64,000 nucleotides of DNA from CAVYUC01 sp963771595 (GCA_963771595.1 CAVYUC010000018.1:62001-126000), one strand, 5' to 3'. Positions 16,815 to 26,943 are shown, counted from the stretch's first letter. Numbers and translations are program-made. The notes: a model not told the origin generated them from the sequence alone.

Positions 16815-18463
16815 CTATCTCATCTTTTTATAGGTATTTATCAACCCGTTGGTCGAGCCGTCGTGCCCAATAACCGGTTCTTCGGTAGTAAGTTCCGGAA
16901 GAATTTTACCGGCCAGTTGTTTTCCCAGTTCCACACCCCACTGGTCGAAACTGAAAATGTTCCATATAACCCCCTGCACAAAAATTTTGTGTTCGTACAT
17001 GGCAATCAGTGATCCCAGTGTCCGTGGTGTCATTTTTTTTACCAAAATGGAATTGGTGGGAATGTTTCCCTGAAACACTTTAAACGGCAGCAATTTGGCA
17101 ATTTCCTCGTTGGTTTTTCCGGCTTCTTTTAATTCGTCCTTAACCTGTTCTACGGTTTTACCTACCATCATTGCTTCGGTTTGTGCAAAGAAGTTGGCCA
17201 GCAGTTTAGGGTGATGATCACCAACAGGATTGTGGCTTATGGCCGGAGCAATGAAATCGCAGGGAATCAGTTTCGTTCCCTGGTGAATGAGCTGGTAAAA
17301 GGCATGTTGTCCGTTTGTTCCCGGTTCCCCCCAGATAATGGGGCCGGTTTGATAATCCACCTCATGTCCTTCGCGGTCAACATATTTTCCGTTGCTTTCC
17401 ATGTTTCCCTGCTGAAAATAAGCAGAAAACCGGTGCATGTATTGATCATACGGCAATATGGCTTCAGTTTCGGCGCCGTAAAAATTGTTGTACCAAATGC
17501 CGATAAGCGCCAGAATTACAGGAATGTTTTCATCGAATTCCATTTTGTGGAAGTGATTATCCATGGCGTGTGCACCTTCCAGCAGCTCCATGTAATTGTC
17601 GAATCCGATTCCGAGTACGATAGAAAGTCCGATGGCCGACCACAGCGAATAACGGCCGCCTACCCAATCCCAAAAGCGGAACATATTCTTTATGTCGATG
17701 CCGAACTTGGCTACCTCTTTTTCATTGGTGGAAACCGCCACAAAATGATTTTTCACTACACTTTCATCTTTCGCTTTTTTGAGAAACCAGTCGCGGGCAG
17801 TGTTGGCATTGGTCATGGTTTCCTGGGTGGTAAATGTTTTTGACGCCACAATAAAAAGCGTAGTTTCGGGATTTACCTTTTTCAACGTTTCTGCCATATG
17901 TGTTCCGTCCACATTGGAAACGAAATGCAGGTTGAGGTGGTTTTTATAGGGTTTCAATGCTTCGGTTACCATCAGCGGTCCCAAGTCTGATCCGCCAATT
18001 CCAATGTTTACAACATCCTTAAGCGGTTTCCCGGTGAATCCTTTCCAGTCGCCCGAAATTATTTTATTCTGAAAAATTCTTTCATTTGATGCAACACATC
18101 ATTCACTTCGGGCATTACATCTTTCCCATCCACTTTTACCGGCGTATTGCTACGGTTCCGAAGCGCCACATGCAACACTGCACGATTTTCGGTGGCATTG
18201 ATTTTTTCGCCCGAAAACATGCTTTCGATGGCATCTTTCAATCCACATTCGATCGCAAGTTCTGTGAGCAGACCGCGGATTTTATCATCAATCCGATTTT
18301 TGGAAAAATCGACCAGAATATCTTCAAACGTTAATGAATAATTTTGAAAACGGTTGGTGTCATCTTTAAAAAGTTCTTTGATATGTGTGCCTATAAATGA
18401 GTTGTAATGTTCCTCCAGTTTTTTCCATGCGCTGGTGGTTGTCGGATTGATGTGTGGAAACAT
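16815..18463 (-). pseudogene. pgi: Glucose-6-phosphate isomerase, interrupted by a single-base frameshift
   Basis: The two halves encode one enzyme of about 550 residues, the length of E. coli Pgi, which interconverts glucose-6-phosphate and fructose-6-phosphate. The N-terminal piece (18463 to 18059) runs to KEFF and then hits a stop; the C-terminal piece resumes in the next frame as NKIISGDWKG, then NIGIGGSDLGP, SKTFTTQET, WVGGRYSLWSAIG and the final FDQWGVELGK. Adding one base to the five-A run at 18072-18076 (plus strand) restores a continuous frame through KEFFQNKIISGDWKG. All catalytic segments are intact. Because pgi is central metabolism and the lesion is in a homopolymer, a sequencing error is as likely as a true pseudogene. 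Confidence 0.88.
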
Positions 18464-18647
18464 ATTTTTCTTTTTTTACTGTTTAATTTTTACTTCCTTT
18501 TTCTGAAAAAATTGAAATACGAAGTTACAATAAAAATAACGGATTGCCGGAATTGGTGGTTCAGCAGCCGTAAGTTTAAATTTATTTTAATCAGAATAAA
18601 ATGAAAAGGAATTAAGAATGACAAAGTGCACGGATTATTATTAAAAA

Positions 18648-19208
18648 TTAGAGTTTCACTCCGCGGGTAACAAATGATATTCCCTGGTTCCCGGTAGTCC
18701 AAACCATAACCGCTTCAAACAAAGGTTCATTTTTATTTTTTCGTGTAGTCCAATCGAAAATAAAATTTGCACCGCTTCCTCCCTGTCTGTCCAAACGCGG
18801 AATAATGATTTCAATGGTTTCGAGCGGTGTTAAAAAAACCGGACTTTTTACATACGACCGGCTAAGTTCGCCTTTCGTGTTGTAATAATCAGCCTTTAAA
18901 ATAAACAGCGAATCAGTTACACTTGTATTCCGGATACTAACAGTGGCAGTAAGCAGGTGAGCGGTTTTGTCGGTGTGATCGTAAATCTCGGAATAAACTG
19001 ACAAATAAGAACTTCCGGTTATATCATTCTGTCCCAATTTTAAATCAATAGCTCTTTCATCCCAGTTCACAGAATCGACTTCAACTTTAGTTTTCTCCTG
19101 ATTGCAAGCACTTAATATAAGCAAAATCAAAACAATGAATAACGTTCTTGTTTTAAATGCACTACAAAATGAACAAACATTCCTTAAATGAACGGCTAAT
19201 AAATTCAT
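18648..19208 (-). CDS. DUF3124-family lipoprotein
   Basis: A 186-residue protein with a lipoprotein signal (hydrophobic IVLILLILSAC, lipobox cysteine near residue 35). The mature part contains YSEIYDHTDKTAHLLTATVSI, VKSPVFLTPLETIEIIIP and GANFIFDW, which I associate with DUF3124, an uncharacterised family of small periplasmic or membrane-anchored proteins. The N-terminus before the hydrophobic segment is long for a lipoprotein, so an internal start is possible. Neighbours give no functional clue. Confidence 0.7.
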   Translation of the reverse strand: MNLLAVHLRNVCSFCSAFKTRTLFIVLILLILSACNQEKTKVEVDSVNWDERAIDLKLGQNDITGSSYLSVYSEIYDHTDKTAHLLTATVSIRNTSVTDSLFILKADYYNTKGELSRSYVKSPVFLTPLETIEIIIPRLDRQGGSGANFIFDWTTRKNKNEPLFEAVMVWTTGNQGISFVTRGVKL

Positions 19209-19401
19209 ATCTCAATATAATAAATTCATTGTAAGGTAAGTATAAAAATGGTTTTGGAATAAATCCGGCATTTAAAAAATTAGTAATCAGCAACAAAAAA
19301 TTCAGAATTTATTTTTGGTTCATCACGGCAACCTTCTCAATTAACCAGCTTTTTGAAGCGTGGGCTTTAAATTTCTTATTTTCGCAGGTAAAATTTTCTG
19401 A

Positions 19402-20340
19402 ATGCGGACAGACAAATTCAAAGGGTATTTTTTTGCGCTGGTGGCAACGCTGGCATTTTCCAACGTGTACATTTTCAGCAAGGCAGCGCTGAACGAGGTG
19501 CACCTGGCGCAGTTTGGAGTTTACTGGTTTGCCATTGGAACATTGTTGAGCCTGCTGTTTGCCACACGAAACCGAAAACTGGCCCAACTGAAAGTGCTTT
19601 CAAAAAAGCAGGTGCGTGTATTAATCACACTCGGAATCCTTGAGATTTTAACCACAACATCATTTTTTATCTCGATAAACATTATTCCCGATCCTGCAGT
19701 GACTTCATTTCTCGGAAACATGTATCCGGTGATGGTGGCATTGGGTGGCGTATTTATTCTCAGCGAAAAATTCGGACCGGTGGAAACATTCGGAGCTGTT
19801 ATCGCACTGGCCGGAGCTTTTATTATCAGCTACACAGGCGGAACAACATTGTCGGAACTATTTATACCCGGCACCGGCGTAGTTTTTATAAACGCCGTTT
19901 TTGCTACAGCCGCAACACTTGTTGTAAAAGTACATGTTAAAAAACTGAGCCCCGAACTGCTCAATCTAAACAGGTCGGTGTGGTTGCTGGTGTTTTCGGT
20001 TATTATGTTTTTTTACTTCGGGCAATCATGGGTTATCCCATTTTCGGCACTAAAAAACATTGCGATTGGCGCACTGCTGGGGCCGTTTCTGGCTATTCTC
20101 ACAATCTATTATTCATTGAGTTATATCGATGCCGCCCGGACGTCTGTTGTACAAAGTATGAAAGGAATTTTTGTGTTGGTTGGCGCGTATTTGTTTTTCG
20201 GAACTTTTCCGTTGCCGCATCAATTTGCAGGCGGCATGGTTACTGTTGCAGGCGTTTTAATTATGACGTTTGCACAATCCCGGAAACAGGCAAAACCAGA
20301 ATCTGCCGGTTTGGAAAAATCGAAAAAACCTTTTCCCTGA
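19402..20340 (+). CDS. EamA/DMT-family permease
   Basis: A 312-residue membrane protein with ten hydrophobic segments in two repeated halves, the drug/metabolite transporter (EamA) fold; the first half begins FFALVATLAFSNVYIFSKAAL and the second half begins near FINAVFATAATLVVKV. SYIDAARTSVVQSMKGIFVLVGAY near the end is a typical second-repeat segment. Members export amino acids, nucleosides or other metabolites, but the substrate cannot be inferred. It is a single-gene unit. Confidence 0.87.
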   Translation: MRTDKFKGYFFALVATLAFSNVYIFSKAALNEVHLAQFGVYWFAIGTLLSLLFATRNRKLAQLKVLSKKQVRVLITLGILEILTTTSFFISINIIPDPAVTSFLGNMYPVMVALGGVFILSEKFGPVETFGAVIALAGAFIISYTGGTTLSELFIPGTGVVFINAVFATAATLVVKVHVKKLSPELLNLNRSVWLLVFSVIMFFYFGQSWVIPFSALKNIAIGALLGPFLAILTIYYSLSYIDAARTSVVQSMKGIFVLVGAYLFFGTFPLPHQFAGGMVTVAGVLIMTFAQSRKQAKPESAGLEKSKKPFP

Positions 20341-20353
20341 CAGTGCAGGATAA

Positions 20354-20857
20354 TTTATTATAACTTCCGGCTTATTTTCATACCGAGCCTACATTTGGCT
20401 GGAAGGTTTTAAAGGTTCGGCACAGGTTGTTAATTTGCTCTACTTCCTGAATAAAGCCTGGGTGAACATGGGTGGAACTTATGGCAGAAACAACCGCGTT
20501 GAGCCGGTTATTTTTAGTCTCGATAAAACTCCGGGAGCATGGCAAAACGTTCAGATAAACGTTAAAACAGATTTTGAGAAAAATCTGAAGGGAATGAAAT
20601 ATGATGATGTTCGCCCTGAAAAGCTGGTAATCAGCATAGGAACATGGAATGTGAATGATGCCGGCGTACAACCTTTTGCTGCATGGTTTACCAATTTCGA
20701 ATTAAACAACAACCCCGGAAACAGTAACATAAACGGAGTTGCAATAGCACTTGCACCTGATGAAGAAAAATGGTGGCGGGGCAAATTGCAACCTTCGGTA
20801 AATATTGCCGGAGAACATCATTATCATACAAAAAACCGGAAAAATCTTACCTACTGA
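20354..20857 (+). pseudogene. Probable C-terminal remnant of a larger protein
   Basis: An open frame of about 167 codons without a convincing start: the only in-frame candidate is a TTG at 20435, yet protein-like sequence (SYRAYIWLEGFKGSAQVVN) continues upstream of it to a stop at 20351. The sequence has regular composition, with GGTYGRNNRVEPVIFSLD and KLVISIGTWNVND, and looks like the end of an exported or carbohydrate-related protein. I do not recognise the family. The lack of an upstream part and of a start suggests a truncated gene. Confidence 0.4.
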
Positions 20858-20868
20858 TTTCATGTATT

Positions 20869-20898
20869 TTTGTTGCTGATTTTTGCTTTTTATATTTG
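20869..20898 (+). promoter_or_regulatory. Putative promoter of the efflux operon
   Basis: TTTG at 20869-20872, 18 bases, then TATATTTG at 20891-20898, an exact match to the Bacteroidota -33/-7 arrangement (TTTG and TAnnTTTG). It would place the transcript start near 20905 and leave a 5' leader of about 160 bases before the adaptor gene. Confidence 0.5.
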
Positions 20899-21066
20899 TA
20901 ATAATTCCAAATTAACATGGTATTGGTGCATTTTAACTTTTTTTCATGAAAAGAAAGAGAATTTTTTGAACATTAATTCGTTACTTGCCTTACAAAACCG
21001 GCATAACAAGGCACAATTATTGTTACCCGAAATCAATTTCATATAAAAAAACTGAAACCTTTAATA

Positions 21067-22449
21067 ATGAACAGACGATACTTTTTTTCAATCGCAATTG
21101 CAGTTGTGGTGCTACTTTCAGCATTTTTTATACTAACCCGATCAAAAAGCGAAACCATACAAATAAATACAACAGTAAACCGCGGACCGTTTGAAATACT
21201 GGTTTATTCAAGCGGACAACTGGAGGCACAAAATTCTGAGAACATTGTTGTTCCCGAAAGTCTTCGCGACAGGGATATCCGCATTTATGAAATTAAAATC
21301 ACTGATTTGGTGGAAGAAGGCACAGTTGTAGATTCAGGTCAATATGTGGCAACACTCGATCAGAAAGCAGTAGAAGAAGTTTTAACTTTGGCTAAAGAAG
21401 AGCTGGAACAAATTTACAACGAGTATGAAGATGCCAAAATGGATTCGAACCTGAACCTCAGCAATTACCGCGACCAGATTATCAACGCACGCGAAGATGT
21501 AGAGGAGAAAAAAATTATTCTCGACGAATCGGTTTTTGAGTCGCCGTCCATCATTCGCAAGGCAGAAATGGATTTGGATAAAGCCAATCGTTTTCTTGAA
21601 CAGGAGATTAAAGGGTACGATCTAAAACAGCGCCAGGCCATTTCGAAAGTTGAACGAAAAAAGATAGAACTCCGGCAGCTCGAAAGCCGCGTAAACAAGT
21701 TGAACGCTGTGTACAACTCGCTGGTTATAACAGCGCCAAAAGCCGGCATGGTCATTTACGGCAAAGACCGCACCCGCGAAAAAATAAAAGTGGGTTCAAC
21801 AGTCAGCTCCTGGATGCCGGTTATTGCAACTCTCCCTGATTTATCGTCAATGCTGTCAATAACTTACGTGAACGAAATTGATATTTCGAAAGTGAAAGTG
21901 GGCCAAAAAGTGACCCTTGGAATTGATGCGCTTCCCGAACGTATTTTGGATGGAGAAGTGGTTTCGGTGGCCAATATTGGAGAACCAATGCCAAAAAGCG
22001 ACGCTAAAGTTTTTGAGGTAAAAATCAGGGTATTTGGCGAAGTAAACAACCTAAAACCTGCCATGACCACCAGCAACATCATTAAAACAGCAAGTTTTGC
22101 CGACACCATTTTTGTACCTTCCGAAGCTGTTTTCCAAAACGATTCGATGCAGTATGTTTACCTTCAAAAAAATGACATTGTAAAACAGGTGGTTGATTTG
22201 GGCGATCAGAATGAAAATTATTTCCTTATTCGCGATGGTTTAAATGAAGGAGATGTGGTGCTGCTAACCGAACCAGAAAATGCGGAAGAGATTCAGATTG
22301 AAGGAATGGACATTTACAACCGGATTACAGAACGAAAAATACAGGAAGAAGAAGAGGCGAAAAAAGCGGTTGAAGAAGATAAAAAGAAACCGTTTGAATT
22401 GAAAAATAAACCAGGCGACGGGACCGGCGGGATGATTATTATTGGTTAA
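21067..22449 (+). CDS. Efflux periplasmic adaptor (HlyD/MacA family), first copy
   Basis: A 460-residue protein anchored by one N-terminal hydrophobic segment (residues 5-24). It has the split biotinyl-lipoyl domain (RDIRIYEIKITDLVEEGTVV and later APKAGMVIYG), a long coiled-coil hairpin (about residues 105-220) and a beta-barrel part (VNEIDISKVKVGQKVTLGIDALP). Such adaptors bridge an inner-membrane ABC permease and the TolC channel. A charged C-terminal tail (EEEEAKKAVEEDKKK) is unusual. It starts the operon and is a paralogue of the adaptor at 25325. Confidence 0.88.
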   Translation: MNRRYFFSIAIAVVVLLSAFFILTRSKSETIQINTTVNRGPFEILVYSSGQLEAQNSENIVVPESLRDRDIRIYEIKITDLVEEGTVVDSGQYVATLDQKAVEEVLTLAKEELEQIYNEYEDAKMDSNLNLSNYRDQIINAREDVEEKKIILDESVFESPSIIRKAEMDLDKANRFLEQEIKGYDLKQRQAISKVERKKIELRQLESRVNKLNAVYNSLVITAPKAGMVIYGKDRTREKIKVGSTVSSWMPVIATLPDLSSMLSITYVNEIDISKVKVGQKVTLGIDALPERILDGEVVSVANIGEPMPKSDAKVFEVKIRVFGEVNNLKPAMTTSNIIKTASFADTIFVPSEAVFQNDSMQYVYLQKNDIVKQVVDLGDQNENYFLIRDGLNEGDVVLLTEPENAEEIQIEGMDIYNRITERKIQEEEEAKKAVEEDKKKPFELKNKPGDGTGGMIIIG

Positions 22450-22468
22450 ACCTTACTGAAATTATAAA

Positions 22469-23806
22469 ATGAAAGCAATAGTACAACGCTACGGTCACAA
22501 TATTCTCACCGGAATTGAAGCAATATTTGCCAACAAAGTCAAGTCGTTACTTACCGCGCTGGGAATAATTTTTGGTGTTGCCGCGGTTATTACCATGCTC
22601 TCCATCGGGAATGGCGCACAGCAGGAAATTCTGGAACAGATAAAAATGGTGGGTGTAAACAACATCATCATTTCGCCTGTTAAGACTGCCTCAAACGAAG
22701 ACGATAACAACAACAATGAAGGAGGTGTGCAGGTAAGCGCCAAAAAATTCTCCAAAGGACTCTCACTTCTTGATGTGACCGCTATCAATGAAATAATTCC
22801 GTCGGTAAATAGAATTTGCCCGGTAATTACCTTCAACTATTCAGCAATTTTAAATGGAAAAAGCAAACCTGTTGTGCTGGAAGGAATCAATAACAACTAC
22901 TTTGAATTGTTCAATATTTTTCTGGCCGGCGGAATGGCTTTCACTGAGGAACAAATGGAAAATGCCTTTCCGGTTTGTGTTATCGGCGACAATATAAAAA
23001 CGGTGTTCTTTAATCAGGAAGATCCTGTTGGAAAATACATTAAGTGCGGACAAATCTGGCTAAAAGTGGTTGGTGTGGTGGAGCGGCGTGATTTTACCGC
23101 TTCGGCCTCCGACGAACTGGGGATTAGCAGTACCGACAACAAAATTTTTATTCCGGCCAAAACCATGACCATGCGCTTCAAAAACCGCTCACTCGTCCGC
23201 GCCGACGAAGTTGAACAAATGGCGATGTCGCAGGAATCGGGAAACGGAAATGAAAACATTAACCAGCTCGATAAAATAATTGTACAGGTTGAAAATACCG
23301 AATATTTAAGTTCAACGGCAGAAATTATCCGGCGGATGTTGCTGCGCAGGCACAACGATTTGTACGATTTTGAAGTCACCATTCCCGAGCTGCTGCTCAA
23401 ACAGCAACAACGCACCAAAAACATATTCAACATTGTGCTGGGCGTAATTGCCGGAATTTCGCTCATTGTCGGGGGCATCGGAATTATGAATATCATGCTG
23501 GCCTCTGTAATGGAGCGAATCCGCGAAATTGGGGTGCGCCAGGCTATCGGAGCTTCGCGAAAAGATATTATCGTCCAGTTTTTATCCGAATCAACAATTA
23601 TAAGTGTTTCCGGCGGAATTATTGGAATTATTCTTGGCGTGGCACTTTCAAAAACCATCACTGCCGTTTTCGATATAAAAACCATTATTTCGGCATTTTC
23701 TATAATAATTTCATTCGGGGTTTCGGTGATTGTTGGGGTAACTTTTGGTTATTTACCAGCCAAACGCGCCTCCGAACACGATCCGGTAAATTCATTGCGC
23801 TACTAA
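22469..23806 (+). CDS. ABC transporter permease (MacB/FtsX type)
   Basis: A 445-residue inner-membrane protein with one N-terminal transmembrane span (about residues 24-45, LLTALGIIFGVAAVITMLSIGNGAQ being the MacB_PCD start), a large periplasmic domain and a C-terminal FtsX domain with three spans (VLGVIAGISLIVGGIGIMNIML, then REIGVRQAIGASRKDI). It lacks any nucleotide-binding domain, so it needs a separate ATPase. It is flanked by adaptor and TolC genes 19 and 20 bases away. Substrates of such systems include drugs, peptides and lipoproteins; nothing here identifies one. Confidence 0.9.
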   Translation: MKAIVQRYGHNILTGIEAIFANKVKSLLTALGIIFGVAAVITMLSIGNGAQQEILEQIKMVGVNNIIISPVKTASNEDDNNNNEGGVQVSAKKFSKGLSLLDVTAINEIIPSVNRICPVITFNYSAILNGKSKPVVLEGINNNYFELFNIFLAGGMAFTEEQMENAFPVCVIGDNIKTVFFNQEDPVGKYIKCGQIWLKVVGVVERRDFTASASDELGISSTDNKIFIPAKTMTMRFKNRSLVRADEVEQMAMSQESGNGNENINQLDKIIVQVENTEYLSSTAEIIRRMLLRRHNDLYDFEVTIPELLLKQQQRTKNIFNIVLGVIAGISLIVGGIGIMNIMLASVMERIREIGVRQAIGASRKDIIVQFLSESTIISVSGGIIGIILGVALSKTITAVFDIKTIISAFSIIISFGVSVIVGVTFGYLPAKRASEHDPVNSLRY

Positions 23807-23826
23807 CCAAAAACCAGATTATCAAA

Positions 23827-25314
23827 ATGAAACACGTATTGCTGTCTATAGTTATTTTAACGTTGCTGATTCAAACTGCAACTGCACAAGATAAAAAAAT
23901 CCTTACCCTGTTTGACGTCATAGAAACGGCTTCGGCGCAGTCGCTCGATGCTTTCCGGAACGAAAATATGTACCTGGCCAGTTATTGGGAATTCAGGTAT
24001 TTTAAGGCCGAACGGCTTCCAACGCTATCGCTTCAGGCTACGGCAATCGACTATAACCGCTCGATGCAAAAAGTTTACAATTACGACGAAAACCGCGACG
24101 AATACAAACCCCGCGAAGATTTAAACTCGGATTTGGCGCTGCTTATCAACCAAAATGTAGGGTTAACGGGAGGACAAATTTTTGCCCGGTCAGAATTGAA
24201 TTTGTCACAGAAACTGGGAAACGACAAAATCTCCTCCTATTCATCCACTCCTTTCAGCGTTGGCTATTCACAACCTATTAATGGTTATAACCGGTTGAGA
24301 TGGACGGCTAAAATTGAACCGCTGAAATTTGAAAAAGCAAAAAGAAATTTCATTCAGTCGAAAGAAGAACTGGCAATAAAGGCCAACCGGCTTTTTTTCG
24401 ATTTGGTGGATGCGCAAATTGAAGTCAACATCTCCTTAACCAACCTGTCGAATGCCGACACACTTTACCAGATCGGGCAAGGCCGCTTTCAGGTGGGCAC
24501 CGTAACACAGGATGAATTGTTAAATCTCGAGCTGAATTATATGAACTCGAAGCTGGCCCTCACCCGCGCCAACCTCGGACTGGAACGTGCACGGGCACAA
24601 TTGAATTCATTTCTTGGTTTCAACAAGGACACAAAAATAGAATGCCTCATTCCGGTGGAGCTTCCTGATATTCAAATTAATGCTTCGAATGCTGTGGATT
24701 TGGCGCTGACCAATAATCCGGAAATGCTGAATCAGCAACAGCGGCTTTTGGAAGAAGACCGAAAAGTAAACCAGGCAAAAAGCGAAAATGGTGTCAGCGG
24801 TGACTTGTATGCACTTTACGGACTGAATCAAAACTCTGAAATATTCAGCGAGGTTTACCAGGATCCGCTGGACAGACAACGTTTAAGAATTGGTGTGGAC
24901 ATTCCGATACTCGACTGGGGACGACGAAAAGGTCAGCTGGCAATGGCAAAATCGAACCGCGAGGTGGTGCGAATCAGCGTTAACCAGGAAAAAATGGATT
25001 TTGAGCAGGAAGTAATAATGAATGTTATGGAGTTTAACCTGCAACCCGAGCAGGTGCTGAATACCGCCAAAGCCGACACCATTGCACAACTGGGTTACGA
25101 CGTTACACAGCAGCGGTTTTTAATCGGCAAAGTAGATGTTACCAAACTCAACCTTGCCCGCACCGATCAGGAAAAGGCACGGCGTGCATACATTCAGGCG
25201 CTCCGCTCCTACTGGGATTATTACTTTAGCATCCGCCAGCTTACGCTCTACGACTTCATTGACAACATAACACTCTCTGAAGATTTCGATCGTATTTTAG
25301 AGAACAACTTTTAA
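23827..25314 (+). CDS. TolC-family outer-membrane efflux protein
   Basis: A 495-residue exported protein with a signal peptide (MKHVLLSIVILTLLIQTATAQ). The two repeated coiled-coil regions of the outer-membrane efflux family are visible, with GRFQVGTVTQDELLNLELNYMNSK in the first and QQRFLIGKVDVTKLNLARTDQEKA in the second. It would form the trimeric channel across the outer membrane for the permease and adaptors on either side. Length is normal and no frame break is seen. Confidence 0.9.
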   Translation: MKHVLLSIVILTLLIQTATAQDKKILTLFDVIETASAQSLDAFRNENMYLASYWEFRYFKAERLPTLSLQATAIDYNRSMQKVYNYDENRDEYKPREDLNSDLALLINQNVGLTGGQIFARSELNLSQKLGNDKISSYSSTPFSVGYSQPINGYNRLRWTAKIEPLKFEKAKRNFIQSKEELAIKANRLFFDLVDAQIEVNISLTNLSNADTLYQIGQGRFQVGTVTQDELLNLELNYMNSKLALTRANLGLERARAQLNSFLGFNKDTKIECLIPVELPDIQINASNAVDLALTNNPEMLNQQQRLLEEDRKVNQAKSENGVSGDLYALYGLNQNSEIFSEVYQDPLDRQRLRIGVDIPILDWGRRKGQLAMAKSNREVVRISVNQEKMDFEQEVIMNVMEFNLQPEQVLNTAKADTIAQLGYDVTQQRFLIGKVDVTKLNLARTDQEKARRAYIQALRSYWDYYFSIRQLTLYDFIDNITLSEDFDRILENNF

Positions 25315-25324
25315 AATTCTTTCC

Positions 25325-26578
25325 ATGTCAGTAAATAAAAAAAGGATTTTTGGGATATCGGCCGCAGCAGTGGTTTTAATTATTGCTGCGGTTTTAATAA
25401 GCCGTTCTACCCTTACTTCCCATAAATTTTATACGGTAAAACCAGGTCCTTTCGAGCTTTCCATTAATACCAAAGGCGAAATTCAAGGTAAAAATGCCGT
25501 GGTTATAAATCTACCCGACGAACTGCGGCGGCGCGATCTGCATATTTACGAACTGCAAATTAAAGATATGGTGCAGGAAGGCACTTCGGTAAAAAAAGGC
25601 GATTGGGTAGCAACACTCGATGCGGCCTCGATAACGGAACAAATTCAGAACAACAAACAGGATTTGGACCAGCGCCGCGCAGAACTCAACGATGCAAAAA
25701 TCGATTCGGCCATTCAGCTCACCAAACTCAGGGAAGAACTGGAAGAATTTAAATACGACCTTGAATATAAAAAGATAGAACTTGAACAAGCAAAATATGA
25801 ATCGCCGGCATACCAGCGGAAACAACAGGTTGAATTCAATAAAACACTGCGGCAGATGGATAAAAAACGCCGCGATTACAAGCTGAAAAAACTGGAACTA
25901 AAAATGAAAACCGGCAGGATTGAAGAGCGTTACCAGCGCTATCAGCGCCGCGATTCGCTGTTGAAAGAGGGCGTTGCCGCAACACGTGTTACAGCGCCTA
26001 AAGACGGAATGATAATGTATGCAAAATTGTGGGGCGGCCGCAAGCTGCGCGTTGGCGACCAAATAAGTTTGTGGATGCCAACCATAGCAACACTGCCCGA
26101 TATGTCGGTGCTGGTTTCTGAAACATATATCCAGGAAATTGATGTGACCAAACTTGCCATTGGCGACAGTGTGCAGGTAACAATTGATGCGCTGCCGGGA
26201 AAAACGTACAAGGGATTTGTTTCCAAAATAGCCAACGTAGGGCAGGAACTTCAGGGATTTGACACAAAGGTTTTCCGTGTTTTTATTGATTTGGATGAGC
26301 ACGGCAAGGAAATAAAACCGGCAATGACCACCAACAACAGTATTATTGTGGAGCGCTACGAAAATGTTTTGAAAATACCACGGAAGTGCCTTTTTAATTC
26401 GAATGGGGATTCATTCGTTTTCCTGAAAAAAGACGATAAAATCTGGAAGAAAAAAGTAACACCGGGCACTGAAAACGAAGTGGATGTAATCATTAATTCG
26501 GGATTGAATGAAAATGATAAAATTCTGATGATTCTTCCGGAAAATGCAGATGAACTTGAATTTTACCTGGAAGGATAG
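25325..26578 (+). CDS. Efflux periplasmic adaptor (HlyD/MacA family), second copy
   Basis: A 417-residue adaptor with an N-terminal anchor (residues 8-27), lipoyl half-motifs (RRDLHIYELQIKDMVQEGTSV and APKDGMIMYAKLWGGR), a long coiled-coil hairpin (about residues 100-215) and a barrel domain (IQEIDVTKLAIGDSVQVTIDALPG). It is clearly homologous to the adaptor at 21067, sharing the LRxRDxxIYE segment, but lacks the charged C-terminal tail. It closes the operon 10 bases after the TolC gene. Two adaptors could form a mixed assembly or serve two permeases. Confidence 0.88.
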   Translation: MSVNKKRIFGISAAAVVLIIAAVLISRSTLTSHKFYTVKPGPFELSINTKGEIQGKNAVVINLPDELRRRDLHIYELQIKDMVQEGTSVKKGDWVATLDAASITEQIQNNKQDLDQRRAELNDAKIDSAIQLTKLREELEEFKYDLEYKKIELEQAKYESPAYQRKQQVEFNKTLRQMDKKRRDYKLKKLELKMKTGRIEERYQRYQRRDSLLKEGVAATRVTAPKDGMIMYAKLWGGRKLRVGDQISLWMPTIATLPDMSVLVSETYIQEIDVTKLAIGDSVQVTIDALPGKTYKGFVSKIANVGQELQGFDTKVFRVFIDLDEHGKEIKPAMTTNNSIIVERYENVLKIPRKCLFNSNGDSFVFLKKDDKIWKKKVTPGTENEVDVIINSGLNENDKILMILPENADELEFYLEG

Positions 26579-26609
26579 AACTCCATTTATACCTGCCCAC
26601 TTTATAACT

Positions 26610-26649
26610 AAAACAGGTTTACATTCAAAATAAAAAAACAACCTGTTTT
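26610..26649 (+). terminator. Rho-independent terminator of the efflux operon
   Basis: AAAACAGGTT (26610-26619) pairs perfectly with AACCTGTTTT (26640-26649), followed by a T-rich run, 31 bases after the last gene. The 20-base loop is long, so efficiency is uncertain. Confidence 0.6.
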
Positions 26650-26887
26650 TCCTCACGGGAAAAACAATTCATAAATATTTTTACCTGCCGGATTTACAAA
26701 TTATCACATCCTAAAATAAAAAATCAAAATCCTGAACCTCTGAAATTAACCTGGTGAAATCATGATTTAATGTGTAGAAATAATAAATCAACAAGTGAAA
26801 ATAATATTTCATCAGGAAGAAATGGTAAACCGCCAGAATGAAATTATATTTTAGCGTGCAGAAATAACAAAACAATTGTAATCACTG
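26650..26887. other. Intergenic stretch between two terminators
   Basis: An AT-rich stretch with no reading frame, promoter match or clear repeat, lying between the efflux-operon terminator and the susD terminator. Confidence 0.4.
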
Positions 26888-26919
26888 AAAAAAGGCTGCC
26901 CAACCGGACAGCCTTTTTT
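26888..26919. terminator. Rho-independent terminator after susD
   Basis: Perfect 11-bp stem AAAAAAGGCTG (26888-26898) and CAGCCTTTTTT (26909-26919). The A and T runs lie within the stem, so it can act on both strands; it lies 25 bases beyond the susD stop codon. Confidence 0.85.
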
Positions 26920-26943
26920 AAATCTTTATAAAAGCCTCAACTT

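Noticed and set aside
17181..17843. Plus-strand 220-codon frame inside pgi
   Set aside because: Antisense to well-conserved pgi sequence, with no family resemblance.
18059..18100. Programmed frameshift in pgi
   Set aside because: The A5 run with no stimulatory structure that I can see and the universal single-frame form of pgi make an indel or error far more likely.
23014..23685. Reverse-strand 223-codon frame inside the ABC permease gene
   Set aside because: Antisense shadow of a gene with clear MacB/FtsX motifs.
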